From positions 1-64,000 of IMG/VR virus record IMGVR_UViG_3300005529_000010: a stretch of DNA of 64,000 nt; one strand, given 5' to 3'. The DNA is from a virus. The notes below the pieces were generated by a model. That model was not told the origin of the DNA. It saw only the letters and a program-made list of their open reading frames with translations, and ran no database searches. Made by a program: the position numbers and the translations under genes. Below are positions 32,348 through 40,737 of the stretch, piece by piece (within the stretch, counting starts at the first letter, position 1; each line of letters opens with the position of its first letter).

Positions 32348-34087
32348 TCAGCGGCGGTGGCCGCCGCTCTTCTCCAGCAATTTGATGAAGCCTTCCGGGT
32401 CGGTCTTCTGCAGCTCGGCCATCATCTTCTGCTGCTGCTCCGCGCGCTTCTTGATGCTCGCGTGCAGTCTCTCCTTATTCGGGAACGGCAGATTGTCGAC
32501 GGCATAATCCGGGTCGACGAACCCCGCCTTGAGACCGAACGCGATGAGCTGCTGATGATCGTCGGCGAAGATCGGCGAGCCCGAATGCCCATCGACGCAA
32601 ACGCGGTAATCGACCGGCAGGTCAGACAGCGTGAAGCTGGTATCGTCGATCGTCTTGAGCGACGAACCGTCGGTCCAGAAATTTCGATTTTCCTTCGCCT
32701 CCATCATGCGCAACCGGAGATGCGCGGCCGAGGCGCATTGGCGCTCGACGATCAGCGACCGATCGCGCAGCGTCGGGCTGCCGGTTTTCAGGAGCGTGTT
32801 CGCATGGACGCCGGCGCGCACACCCTGCTCGCCCTTGCCCTGCATCAGCGCTTCGAAGCCGCCGAGGCTGTCGATCGCGCTCATGACCAGCTCCATGAGC
32901 GGGATGATCTCCGGCGGAAACTTCGGCGTCAGGTCCGACACGTTCGAGCCGGCGACGCCGTTGAAGAATCCAGCCGAGCGCATCTGGTCGTAAGTCTCGA
33001 CCGTGATGCCGTCGAAGCCGGAGAACGCGAGGATCTTATCCACCTGCAGTCCTGCCAGGCGCATGATGTCGACGCAGATCGTCGACAGCCAACCCTGCGG
33101 CTCGATCAGATCGGTGATCTCGGAACGGCCCCAGATATAGCCGGTGACCGCGTTCGGCTGGATCAGCGTATAGGGATGCAGCCGGGTTTTGACCCGCGAT
33201 CCCATCAGCAGATTTTCGCGCTTGTAGCGCGTGATCAGCACATCGGGTTCGATGATCTGGATCGTCTTGTAATCGCCGTCATCGCCCCACACCCACAGCT
33301 CGTGCATTTTCACGAGATCAACACCCACCTCGGGGCCCATGATCGCGTAGTTCGGATCGTTGTTGAGCTGCACGATGCCGCCGGGCACCGGCCGCGTCAT
33401 GCCGACGTTGCCGGTGTTGAGCGTCGAGGTCGACAGCACCTGGTGCAAGAACGTGCTGAATTCGGTGTTCGTATTGCCGCGCTGCGCGTGATCCTTGATC
33501 CGCTTGAACAGCGTCGGCGCTTCCGGCATGTGGTAAACGCGCTTCCACACCTCAGGAAGCGACATAAGGGTCGTCTCGCACATGGCCGGCTGCTTGTCGA
33601 GGTCGGCCACGTCTTCGCGGTAGACGCCGAAATGCCATGGCATGACCAGGCGAGCGCTATAGGTCGGCTGGCCGTCGGGCTCCTTCTCCACCCATTGCTT
33701 GAGAATGGATGCGCCGTATTTCAGGCTTTCAAAAACACCCTGCGAAAAGGTGATGTCGGTGTTGTTGTGCTCCCAATCGCGCGACAGCACCTTTGCGACC
33801 ACCGCGCCGCGCTTCAGAATTTCTTCCGGATATTCGTTCTCGAAATCCACAGCGAAGCGAAGATCGGTCGGCGAGAACAGGTGAGAGGCCGCGCGATCGA
33901 CATGCTTGAAGAGCTTGTTGATCAGCGACCGCGTTCCGTCCTGGCGACCGGTCTCGACGATCGCGTTGATCTGCCGGCAGAACGCGGCGCGAATGCCCTG
34001 GCTGACCTGGCACGCCTCGATGTAATCGAGCGCTTCCTTGACGGCGCGGCGATTGTCGGGGGAGAGCGAGAGGACGGCGGCGACCAT
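32348..34087 (-). CDS. Portal protein
   Basis: 579 residues from ATG 34087. Located between terminase and scaffold genes. Predominantly helical at the start (NRRAVKEALDYIEACQ), a central mixed domain (MPWHFGVYREDV; EPDVLITRYKRENLLMG), and a long helical C-terminal segment (ASIKKRAEQQQKMMAEL) as in podovirus portals (T7 536, P22 725 residues). It would form the dodecameric DNA channel at one capsid vertex. Confidence 0.82.
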   Translation of the reverse strand: MVAAVLSLSPDNRRAVKEALDYIEACQVSQGIRAAFCRQINAIVETGRQDGTRSLINKLFKHVDRAASHLFSPTDLRFAVDFENEYPEEILKRGAVVAKVLSRDWEHNNTDITFSQGVFESLKYGASILKQWVEKEPDGQPTYSARLVMPWHFGVYREDVADLDKQPAMCETTLMSLPEVWKRVYHMPEAPTLFKRIKDHAQRGNTNTEFSTFLHQVLSTSTLNTGNVGMTRPVPGGIVQLNNDPNYAIMGPEVGVDLVKMHELWVWGDDGDYKTIQIIEPDVLITRYKRENLLMGSRVKTRLHPYTLIQPNAVTGYIWGRSEITDLIEPQGWLSTICVDIMRLAGLQVDKILAFSGFDGITVETYDQMRSAGFFNGVAGSNVSDLTPKFPPEIIPLMELVMSAIDSLGGFEALMQGKGEQGVRAGVHANTLLKTGSPTLRDRSLIVERQCASAAHLRLRMMEAKENRNFWTDGSSLKTIDDTSFTLSDLPVDYRVCVDGHSGSPIFADDHQQLIAFGLKAGFVDPDYAVDNLPFPNKERLHASIKKRAEQQQKMMAELQKTDPEGFIKLLEKSGGHRR

Positions 34088-34089
34088 GA

Positions 34090-34668
34090 TTACGATCCGG
34101 GTCCGGCGTTGCCGCGTCGCACGACTTCGAGCGCCGGGCTGTCCGTCACCAAGCCGCCCGCCGCAGCGTGAGCCCGTCGCAACATTTGGGATGTCCGCAG
34201 CCCGGCATACGGCTCGGGGCCCTGGCCGGTGGTTTGCGCATATGCCTCGCCGCCGGCGAACCCGACAGGCATGCCGCGCGCCTGCATCTCGGCCATGCGC
34301 CGTGTGACGTCGTTCGCCGGCATCGCTACAGCAGCGGTGTCGCCCTCGCGCAGATTGTCCTTGAGATCGGTGATCTTCATGTCGGCGAAGTCGGACTCCG
34401 GCTGGCCGGTCATCTCGGCGGCCGCCTCGATGCGCGACTGCGCCTCCGCCTCCATCATGCGGTATGTGGCATCGCCGGCTTTCGCCTTGTTCGTGCCGAT
34501 CATCGGCGCGGTGATCGCGGGGCTGAACTCGGCGGCCCGCTCTTCGGACTGCGTGTCGTATCCGCACAGCGGACAGAAACGCGGCGGAGCTGTGTCGGTC
34601 GACGGGTGGTGGAGGTGCGAGAACTGGCCGCCACACTCCGGGCAATTATATGTGCGAAGTTTCGCCAT
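34090..34668 (-). CDS. Zinc-ribbon protein between terminase and portal
   Basis: 192 residues from ATG 34668, TGATG overlap with terminase. N-terminal zinc ribbon YNCPECGGQFSH and FCPLCGYDT (two CxxC pairs, residues about 6-36), then helical and disordered parts. No terminase small-subunit signature, although the position would allow a role in packaging. Function unknown. Confidence 0.65.
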   Translation of the reverse strand: MAKLRTYNCPECGGQFSHLHHPSTDTAPPRFCPLCGYDTQSEERAAEFSPAITAPMIGTNKAKAGDATYRMMEAEAQSRIEAAAEMTGQPESDFADMKITDLKDNLREGDTAAVAMPANDVTRRMAEMQARGMPVGFAGGEAYAQTTGQGPEPYAGLRTSQMLRRAHAAAGGLVTDSPALEVVRRGNAGPGS

Positions 34669-36593
34669 CACCTGCGCCCTCTCCATTGAGCGCGCCGCAT
34701 CATAGCGAGTTGTGCTTGGCGCGCGCCAGCTTTTGCTTTGAAAAATGAATCCAATTGAGTTTGATTGAACATCGTTATTTGGTCTTTGATTGTCAGCCGC
34801 TTCTTGGCTTCTTCCTGCGCGCGCGTGCGACGGAAGGTGACCATCTCCTTGCGGGCGCGCTCTTCCCAGCAGCGCACGCCGAGCGCGAGCGAGATCACGC
34901 GATCATCTTTGTTGTTCTGTGACGCCTCGATCGAATCGCCCTCGCGCTGGATCGTCTTCATCTCCTCGATCGTGTCGTGCGATCGCAGACGAAGCATGCC
35001 GTTCGCGGTGAAATCGCGGAGGCGTTCCATCACGGCGACCTTGAGCTGAGCGGTCGTCTTGAAGTGCCAATTGTGGCCGGCCCCCATCGAGTCCGAGCGG
35101 TTGTAAATGTACTCCCGCACGTTGAAGAAAATGTTGCGCAGCCCCTTCTCGTCGATCGGCTTGGGCTGATAGCCGACCTGGATCTGATGCTTGAGCGATC
35201 GCAGCTCGTTCATCACCGCTTCGCCGGGACCGTTGATCTCCAGGATGAAATAGACGGTCGCCTTCCCATTGCCGCCGACGGTCGAATAGTGGCCGAGCAA
35301 AGACGCGATCACCCACGCGAACTGCCGCGTGTTGACGAGCGGCCAGGCATATTCGGCGACCTGGTCCATGCCATCGGCGTAGCAGCGCAACACCTGGATC
35401 GCCGAGCGATCGTTGTTCTCGTTGGCGCCGAAGGCGGGATCGGCCGCGATCACATAGACCGCGTCGTTCTCCGGCTCTTCCCACACCTTGAGCTGCACCG
35501 ATCGCGCGTTCGGCGCCGGATAGATGCTGGACTCGGCGAACTCGATTCCGGTGCCGTAGCTGTAGGTTTTGAATTTGTTGCTGACGTGATTGTTTTCCTG
35601 GTCGGTCAGAGATCCCGGATCGAAGAACGTGGCGCCGGTGACCTGGAAAGCCTCTTCCTCGGTCCACGGCTGTTCTTGGATTTCGAGCACGTCGCCCTCG
35701 AACTCCGCGTCGGCATCGCCGTCGGGCTCGGCGAGCGGGTCCATCTTCCAACGAATCCATGCGAGCTGTTCAGCCGTGACTTCCCAGCCGTAGCGATCGC
35801 GCACCTCGCGGATCTTCTGCAGCTCCTTGTCCGATGGCGGCTGCATGCCGTAGCGCAGGAAGTCGGGATGCTCGCGGGAGATGAACTGCGTGTCTTTGGC
35901 CCACCAGCCGATAAATATCGGGACCTGGTGCGAGGTGTCGGCTTTCGCCTCCCGCCACATCTTGTGCCACTGGTTGTAGCCGCGCGCCGTCGATTCCCAG
36001 AGATAGAGGCGATCGGGGTACTGGTCCGACAGCGAGTTCTCGAAGGCCGTCAGGCCCTCGGTATTGTCCCACGAGCACATCTCGCTCGCGTGAACGAAGT
36101 TGACACCGGCCGACCGACCGAGCACACCGGACGTCTTACCCGCACGCACGCCGGCCGAGGCGAAGTTGCAGATCGAATCGTTTTCGAGCTGCAGCATGGT
36201 CCGATTGTTCACGACGATGCCGGGGAAGTGCAGCGACTTCGGCAGGTTTTCCAGCATGACCGTCAGCTCGGTACGGGCGCGCTCTTTGTTGCCGTCGGTG
36301 TCGAACACCATGAAGCCGTTCAGGCCGTCATGGATGCCGATCCAGAACAGCGTGAGCGCGCGCGACAGCGTCGAGATTCCGAGCTGGCGAGATTTCAGAA
36401 CCTTGAAATCGTGCTTGTCCTGGCTGAGCCCGGAAAAGATGCCGTCCAGCAATCGCTGCTGAGCACGGTAGACGTGCTCGCCTAAAATAATCTTTCCTAA
36501 ATCTTTAGAGTTGACCTGGACGTACTGCAGGAAATTGAGGAATTCCTGTTCGAATATTTGAACCTTTTCTTTATTCCAGCCGCCGGTCAGCAC
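34668..36593 (-). CDS. terL: Terminase large subunit
   Basis: 641 residues from GTG 36593. Packaging motor ATPase and nuclease. Walker A-type KSRQLGIST (67-75), Walker B FVHASEM with Glu171, and coupling motif near LWESTARGYN (199-208). Nuclease domain acidic residues appear as Asp385 in AADPAFG, the Glu in FILEINGPG and Asp in DDRVISLALG. Directly followed by the zinc-ribbon and portal genes. The GTG start lacks a clear ribosome site and could be a few codons off. Confidence 0.92.
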   Translation of the reverse strand: MLTGGWNKEKVQIFEQEFLNFLQYVQVNSKDLGKIILGEHVYRAQQRLLDGIFSGLSQDKHDFKVLKSRQLGISTLSRALTLFWIGIHDGLNGFMVFDTDGNKERARTELTVMLENLPKSLHFPGIVVNNRTMLQLENDSICNFASAGVRAGKTSGVLGRSAGVNFVHASEMCSWDNTEGLTAFENSLSDQYPDRLYLWESTARGYNQWHKMWREAKADTSHQVPIFIGWWAKDTQFISREHPDFLRYGMQPPSDKELQKIREVRDRYGWEVTAEQLAWIRWKMDPLAEPDGDADAEFEGDVLEIQEQPWTEEEAFQVTGATFFDPGSLTDQENNHVSNKFKTYSYGTGIEFAESSIYPAPNARSVQLKVWEEPENDAVYVIAADPAFGANENNDRSAIQVLRCYADGMDQVAEYAWPLVNTRQFAWVIASLLGHYSTVGGNGKATVYFILEINGPGEAVMNELRSLKHQIQVGYQPKPIDEKGLRNIFFNVREYIYNRSDSMGAGHNWHFKTTAQLKVAVMERLRDFTANGMLRLRSHDTIEEMKTIQREGDSIEASQNNKDDRVISLALGVRCWEERARKEMVTFRRTRAQEEAKKRLTIKDQITMFNQTQLDSFFKAKAGARQAQLAMMRRAQWRGRR

Positions 36594-36599
36594 ATGGGG

Positions 36600-36869
36600 C
36601 TAATAGCGCCCGTATCCGCTTTGCGCAACCCGCTGTTTTTCCTCCAGCTCGGCGATCTGCATCTCGGCCGTGGTTTTCAGCAGCGACCAAAACATGGCTG
36701 GGCTTTTTTGATTGTTCAGCAACAGCAGCTCGACCGGATCGCCCTCGGGGGGCACGACGACGAAGGCGCCGGCGAACCCCTCTTGAGCGTTGAGGTCGAC
36801 GCGATCGGCCATCTTGCGGAACGGCGCCGATCGCGCGGCCGCGTCGATGTCTTCAATCAGGTTGGTCAC
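36600..36869 (-). CDS. Small protein upstream of terminase
   Basis: 89 residues, GTG start overlapping the previous stop (GTGA). Contains FVVVPPEGDPVELLLLN and a helical C-terminus. It occupies the usual place of a small terminase, but no HTH or coiled-coil oligomerisation pattern is clear. Role unassigned. Confidence 0.55.
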   Translation of the reverse strand: MTNLIEDIDAAARSAPFRKMADRVDLNAQEGFAGAFVVVPPEGDPVELLLLNNQKSPAMFWSLLKTTAEMQIAELEEKQRVAQSGYGRY

Positions 36870-37105
36870 GATGTTGGCTCCGAATACCAGATGTCGACTA
36901 TAGCCGAAGGGACGAACGCCCGGCGGGTCACGTTGCAAAGCGAGGCATAGACAGACACGGAGTCGCCGCGCGCGAGATCGACACTAATAAACGACTTGCC
37001 AATCTGCCGGGGCTTCATGATCAAAGCGGCAGGTGGGCTTAAGGCCGAGGTCGCAGCCAGCGCCGCGACTCCACGGAAGAAACCCCTGCGGTTTAGCTTT
37101 GTCAT
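36866..37105 (-). CDS. Small protein with twin-arginine signal
   Basis: 79 residues. Starts MTKLNRRGFFRGVAALAA, with the RRGFF twin-arginine core and a following hydrophobic segment, so Tat-dependent export to the periplasm is predicted. The mature part is about 50 residues, neutral to basic. Function unknown. Confidence 0.62.
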   Translation of the reverse strand: MTKLNRRGFFRGVAALAATSALSPPAALIMKPRQIGKSFISVDLARGDSVSVYASLCNVTRRAFVPSAIVDIWYSEPTS

Positions 37106-37114
37106 GGTGGCCTT

Positions 37115-37297
37115 TTATCGATGCCAGAGACCGAGTGGATGCAGCGGCATGTACTGCAGCAGCACCAACAGGAAGATGATCAGGAAGATGATGATCACGA
37201 CGGTTTTGAAGGGCGGAGGCAGGGGGATCATGGTGATCACCGCGTAGATCAGCCCAAAAAACAAAACCAGCACGAGCAAGGTGATTAAAATATCCAT
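37115..37297 (-). CDS. Thivi_2564-like small membrane protein
   Basis: 60 residues from ATG 37297 with a well placed GGAGG. Two hydrophobic helices separated by IPLPPPFKT, the pattern of small phage membrane proteins of the Thivi_2564 type. Possibly holin-like, but unproven. Confidence 0.6.
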   Translation of the reverse strand: MDILITLLVLVLFFGLIYAVITMIPLPPPFKTVVIIIFLIIFLLVLLQYMPLHPLGLWHR

Positions 37298-37311
37298 TAC
37301 GGCGTCCTCCA

Positions 37312-37407
37312 TCACCAGAACTTCAAGATGAAATGGGTGTAGGCGACAAGGATACCAACGATGTAGATGCCAAGAAGAACGAACGCGCCCTTGACCAGCG
37401 GGGTCAC
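37312..37407 (-). CDS. Membrane microprotein
   Basis: 31 residues, GTG 37407 overlapping the glycosyltransferase stop (GTGA). Single helix (KGAFVLLGIYIVGILVAY). Start-stop overlap supports translation. Confidence 0.45.
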   Translation of the reverse strand: MTPLVKGAFVLLGIYIVGILVAYTHFILKFW

Positions 37408-38171
37408 AGCGCGATCCCCTTCATTTGCAACAGGCGCTCGTAGATCGAGAAATCCTTGCAGTGCGTCAGGTAATCGATCCCATAGGGGAAGGCGTGCGCC
37501 AGGTTGTTGACCGTCACCCGATCGAGGTCGTTGCGCAGCCCGCGCAGCGGCAGGATGAACAGCTCGTCGCCGATCAGCCTCTCGAAAATAACCTCAGGGA
37601 TCGAGCCAGGCGTTAATGGCTCGTTTCCACGATTGGGCCAGTCGTATCGCTCGACGAAGCGTGATTTGCGCAGATAGGCGACGTCGAGGAACATCAGGCC
37701 GTTTTCGAGGAACTGATAGATCGGGTCCATCGGACACGCGGCGGCGATGCCGTGCCGAGCAAGCCTGTCGACGATCGGCGCGACCGGCCGCGTGAAGACG
37801 ATATCGACATCCTTGTACGCGATGAAGTCGTATTCGTGCTCGATCGCTATCTCGATGCCCCTGCATAGCGCCCGCCCCCATCCGTCCCGTCGTGTCGTGT
37901 TTAGGTGGCCGATATTGTCGGCGAATTCATAAATAGAATATTTCCGATTTTCCCTTCCGGTCCATCGTTGAAAGCCGTAGGGCTCCAAAAAGTCACGGGG
38001 CGGGGTCGGCGACGCGCTGTCGACGATCAGGATGTCCGTGTCCGGATTGAGATGCTGCGCCAGCCGCGCCCACAGCGTGACGAGCTTGGCCCCATAGCCC
38101 TGCGCGCCCTCGCCGACATAGGACGTGCCCAGGATGAGCGTGCGGGGCTTAATATCCTGGGAGGTGGTCAT
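37404..38171 (-). CDS. Glycosyltransferase-like protein (GT-A type)
   Basis: 255 residues. GT-A features: TLILGTSYVGEGA start, DILIVDSASPTPP, and YDFIAYKDVDIVFTRP holding a DxD-like motif (KDVDIVF, about residue 120). Later PMDPIYQFLENGLMFLD resembles acceptor-pocket segments. It would add a sugar to a surface or virion acceptor. Fourth sugar-type gene of the 37.4-42.8 kb block, separated from the other three by four small genes. Confidence 0.68.
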   Translation of the reverse strand: MTTSQDIKPRTLILGTSYVGEGAQGYGAKLVTLWARLAQHLNPDTDILIVDSASPTPPRDFLEPYGFQRWTGRENRKYSIYEFADNIGHLNTTRRDGWGRALCRGIEIAIEHEYDFIAYKDVDIVFTRPVAPIVDRLARHGIAAACPMDPIYQFLENGLMFLDVAYLRKSRFVERYDWPNRGNEPLTPGSIPEVIFERLIGDELFILPLRGLRNDLDRVTVNNLAHAFPYGIDYLTHCKDFSIYERLLQMKGIAL

Positions 38172-38367
38172 ACTTCCCCTCGATCTCCGTTGAAAGCGCC
38201 GTCCCCACCGAAGCTGAGTTCATGACCTGGTTGGCGAGCGCCTTGGGCACCCCGGCGTAGCGGGAAAATTTGCCGCTGATCCACATCACGACCAGCTCGC
38301 CGGTACTATCGTCCCAGCCGATTTTGCTTACGCGCTTGGAGAACACGTTGCGCATTTCCAAACTCAT
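38149..38367 (-). CDS. KTSC-domain protein
   Basis: 72 residues. Fits the KTSC domain: SKRVSKIGWDDSTGELVVMW, then SGKFSRYAGVPKALANQ and TEIEGKY, a small RNA-polymerase- or helicase-linked domain widely found in phages. Precise role unknown. Overlaps its neighbours by 23 and 62 bp. Confidence 0.7.
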   Translation of the reverse strand: MSLEMRNVFSKRVSKIGWDDSTGELVVMWISGKFSRYAGVPKALANQVMNSASVGTALSTEIEGKYDHLPGY

Positions 38368-38572
38368 GGGCGCGCTCCTGTTCGGGATGGGCCATTATTG
38401 CGTCGATGTTCTGTCGCACCCACGCGAGGGTCGCCGGCAGCCCGGCCTGCCGGTAGTAGGCGAGCACGGTTTCAGACGCGATTTTGATCGGCGCGTAATT
38501 GAGGAGCTGACGCAGCTCCGGAGGGAGCTGATCGTGAGCGGCCATTCGGCCCTCGACGCCGGCCTGAACCAT
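38306..38572 (-). CDS. Small hypothetical protein
   Basis: 88 residues from ATG 38572 (or 79 from 38545). Helical, LPPELRQLLNYAPIKI then ETVLAYYRQAGLPATLAWV. No motif. The overlap with KTSC is 62 bp, so the C-terminus of one of them may be functionally minor. Confidence 0.5.
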   Translation of the reverse strand: MVQAGVEGRMAAHDQLPPELRQLLNYAPIKIASETVLAYYRQAGLPATLAWVRQNIDAIMAHPEQERAHEFGNAQRVLQARKQNRLGR

Positions 38573-38573
38573 C

Positions 38574-38903
38574 TCATGCTCGGCCGACCTTCGGGGGCTC
38601 GACGCCGTAATTCTCGGCCGCGTCCTGCATCAGCTCATGCACGATCGGCCCAAGCACCGTGTCGTTGTCCTCGATCGTCTCGTCGGCGAACAGCAGCATG
38701 GGGATGCAGAGGATCGCGCCCTCCATCAGCCGCGAGCCGACCGGCACCTTCCACGCGATGATTCGCCGGCGCTCGGGATCATGCCCGCCGAGACCGCGGA
38801 ACTCCTCCAGCCGCTCGCCGGGCGCCGGCATGCGGATACGAAACTGCCGATCCGGATGCTCCTGGAAAAAGATGTTGTCGGCGACCTGGGCAAGCGCGCT
38901 CAT
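38574..38903 (-). CDS. Hypothetical protein
   Basis: 109 residues from ATG 38903 (ATGA). Mixed alpha/beta (FRIRMPAPGERLEEF, RRIIAWKVPVGS) with an acidic LFADETIEDNDT loop. Not recognised. Confidence 0.55.
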   Translation of the reverse strand: MSALAQVADNIFFQEHPDRQFRIRMPAPGERLEEFRGLGGHDPERRRIIAWKVPVGSRLMEGAILCIPMLLFADETIEDNDTVLGPIVHELMQDAAENYGVEPPKVGRA

Positions 38904-39322
38904 GTCGGACGCTCCTGCAAAATTTCCTTCGTGCGGTCCATCATGATCCGGCACCACCGCGCGGCCGCGTGCCATTCGTCATCACCGGTGACGAGCGCGC
39001 TCGCCCGGGCAACCTTGGCCAGACTTTGCGCCATAGCCTCGATCGTGTCTGTAATTTCGAGCTGCGCCCGCATATTGGCTGACCCGCGCTCGATCACCTC
39101 GCCAAGCGCGCGATCCACCTCCCGTTCCTGGCTCTCGTGCGCGTCGCGGCCGGCGTCGGTGATGACGTAATTGAACGCATCCAGCCCGTTCAGCAGGCCG
39201 CGCTGCGTGAGCGCGCGAACGGGCTTTTCCCATCGGCCGATCGGCGCGATCGAGCCGCCGCGCACGCAGATCTCCAGGACGGCCAGCTCGTCGGTCGTGA
39301 GCGGCTCGATGACTTCGCTCAT
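38900..39322 (-). CDS. Winged-helix-like protein
   Basis: 140 residues. The first 55 residues look like a winged helix (TTDELAVLEICVRGG, then VRALTQRGLLNGLDAF, YVITDAGRDAH). A long helix follows. Could bind DNA or serve as an adaptor. ATGA overlap with the TPR-glycosyltransferase. Confidence 0.55.
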   Translation of the reverse strand: MSEVIEPLTTDELAVLEICVRGGSIAPIGRWEKPVRALTQRGLLNGLDAFNYVITDAGRDAHESQEREVDRALGEVIERGSANMRAQLEITDTIEAMAQSLAKVARASALVTGDDEWHAAARWCRIMMDRTKEILQERPT

Positions 39323-40737
39323 ACCAGAATCCTCTGCCTGATCGCCTCGATGACGCGGTCCAGCACCGGCCGCCAGGCGCGGCTGTCGTCCTGCATGAAG
39401 ACGCGGTGTCGGGGATACCAGATCGCTCCATGCTTTTCGTCGCGGCCGATCCGGTAATCGTGGCCGTCCCGACTGTAGAGGACCCAGCACTCAACCTCGG
39501 CGGCGCCGCAGATATGGCCAAGCGACGTCTCGATCGTCACGACAAGGTCGAGATCGCGGACGATCTGCGCGGTATCGTGAGCGTCGCGGATGAAGGGCGC
39601 CAGGTCTTTGATCAACCCTTGGGCGCCGACGTCGTACAGGTCGCGCGCCCGCTCGCCGATCTGCAGGCTGTAGAGCTGCAACCCCGGGACCTTCGTCAGC
39701 TCCAGAAAGTCTGTGACCTTCATTGCCCGGTAACGTTCAAGGTCGTTGTTCGGGTCGCCCGCCCAACAGATTCCGACATGGAACTTGCGGCCCGGGAGCT
39801 TCCACGGGAACGTGGTTTCCAGGGGACGGTAAGGCACCGGCAAGCCTGGCGCCGTCTCGAACTCCTCGTCCGTCAGCCGATAGATCAGAGGCAGCGTCGT
39901 CAGCGAACACCAATAGTCGGCCGGCGGGATGTTTTGCTCCAAGGGCCCGATCAGCACGGTTTGCGTCTTGCCCATCAGCATGCCGGCGGCGAGCTTCATC
40001 AGCGGCGGGTGAAGCGTCAGGCACACCTGGCCACCATATTCGCCGATGCGCGGCACGAAGCGCAGATAGGAGAGCGCGTCGCCCATGCCTTGCTCGGCGG
40101 TCAGCAGCAACACCTTGCCGTCGAGCCGCTGCCCCTCCCATTTGGGATACGGCATTTGCCGGAAGTGGCGGTAGTTCCCTTGGCCGAAGCGGGACTCGAA
40201 ATGCAGCAGGCCGCGCATCCATTGCCGATCGAACAGGCAGGCGAACGCAAGCGCGAGTTCCGTGTCATCGTCGCCGCCAAGCTCCCACGCGCGCTGCGCT
40301 GCGTCGCACGCCTCTCGCGTTCGGCCGGTGATGGACTCGACGAGAGACAGATTCGACCACGACAGCGGCAAGTCCGGCTCCGCCCGGATCGCGGCGCGCA
40401 GCACGGTCTCGGCTTCGGCATAGCGCGCGGCTTCATAGAGCCGGTAGCCGAGATTGCAAAGGCACCGACCCCAGGACGGGTCCAGCTCGATCGCCCGGCG
40501 ATAACAGGCAATCGCGGCTTCGCGAAATCTGAGATCACCATTCGCGTTGCCCAGCTCGTACCAGCCCTCCTTGAAAGTCGGGTCGGTCTCGACGGCCGAC
40601 GACAGGAGCCGATACGCGGTATGGCGATCGGCCTCCGCCAGCTCGACGCCCTTCTGGCGCATGACGACCGCCTGGTTGTGATACCAGATCGCGCGGTTGC
40701 GCGGCGTGTCGGGGATCTCGATTTGCTGGTCCGTCAT
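39319..40737 (-). CDS. TPR-domain glycosyltransferase (GT9/GT41-like)
   Basis: 472 residues. About four TPR units (residues 15-170, e.g. GWYELGNANGDLRFREAAI, AIELDPSWGRCLCNLGYRL) precede a GT-B-type C-terminal domain with LLLTAEQGMGDALSYLRF, VGICWAGDPNNDLERYR and DLVVTIETSLGHICGA, the nucleotide-sugar-binding block seen in heptosyltransferase- and OGT-related proteins. TPRs may bind a protein acceptor. It follows the methyltransferase with ATGA overlap, so a shared pathway is likely. Confidence 0.8.
   Translation of the reverse strand: MTDQQIEIPDTPRNRAIWYHNQAVVMRQKGVELAEADRHTAYRLLSSAVETDPTFKEGWYELGNANGDLRFREAAIACYRRAIELDPSWGRCLCNLGYRLYEAARYAEAETVLRAAIRAEPDLPLSWSNLSLVESITGRTREACDAAQRAWELGGDDDTELALAFACLFDRQWMRGLLHFESRFGQGNYRHFRQMPYPKWEGQRLDGKVLLLTAEQGMGDALSYLRFVPRIGEYGGQVCLTLHPPLMKLAAGMLMGKTQTVLIGPLEQNIPPADYWCSLTTLPLIYRLTDEEFETAPGLPVPYRPLETTFPWKLPGRKFHVGICWAGDPNNDLERYRAMKVTDFLELTKVPGLQLYSLQIGERARDLYDVGAQGLIKDLAPFIRDAHDTAQIVRDLDLVVTIETSLGHICGAAEVECWVLYSRDGHDYRIGRDEKHGAIWYPRHRVFMQDDSRAWRPVLDRVIEAIRQRILV

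Noticed and set aside
32357-34171. Plus-strand frame of about 600 codons opposite the portal
   Set aside because: Antisense shadow; the minus frame encodes the portal in correct order with neighbours.
34977-36485. Plus-strand frame opposite terminase
   Set aside because: Antisense shadow; the minus frame has Walker and nuclease motifs.
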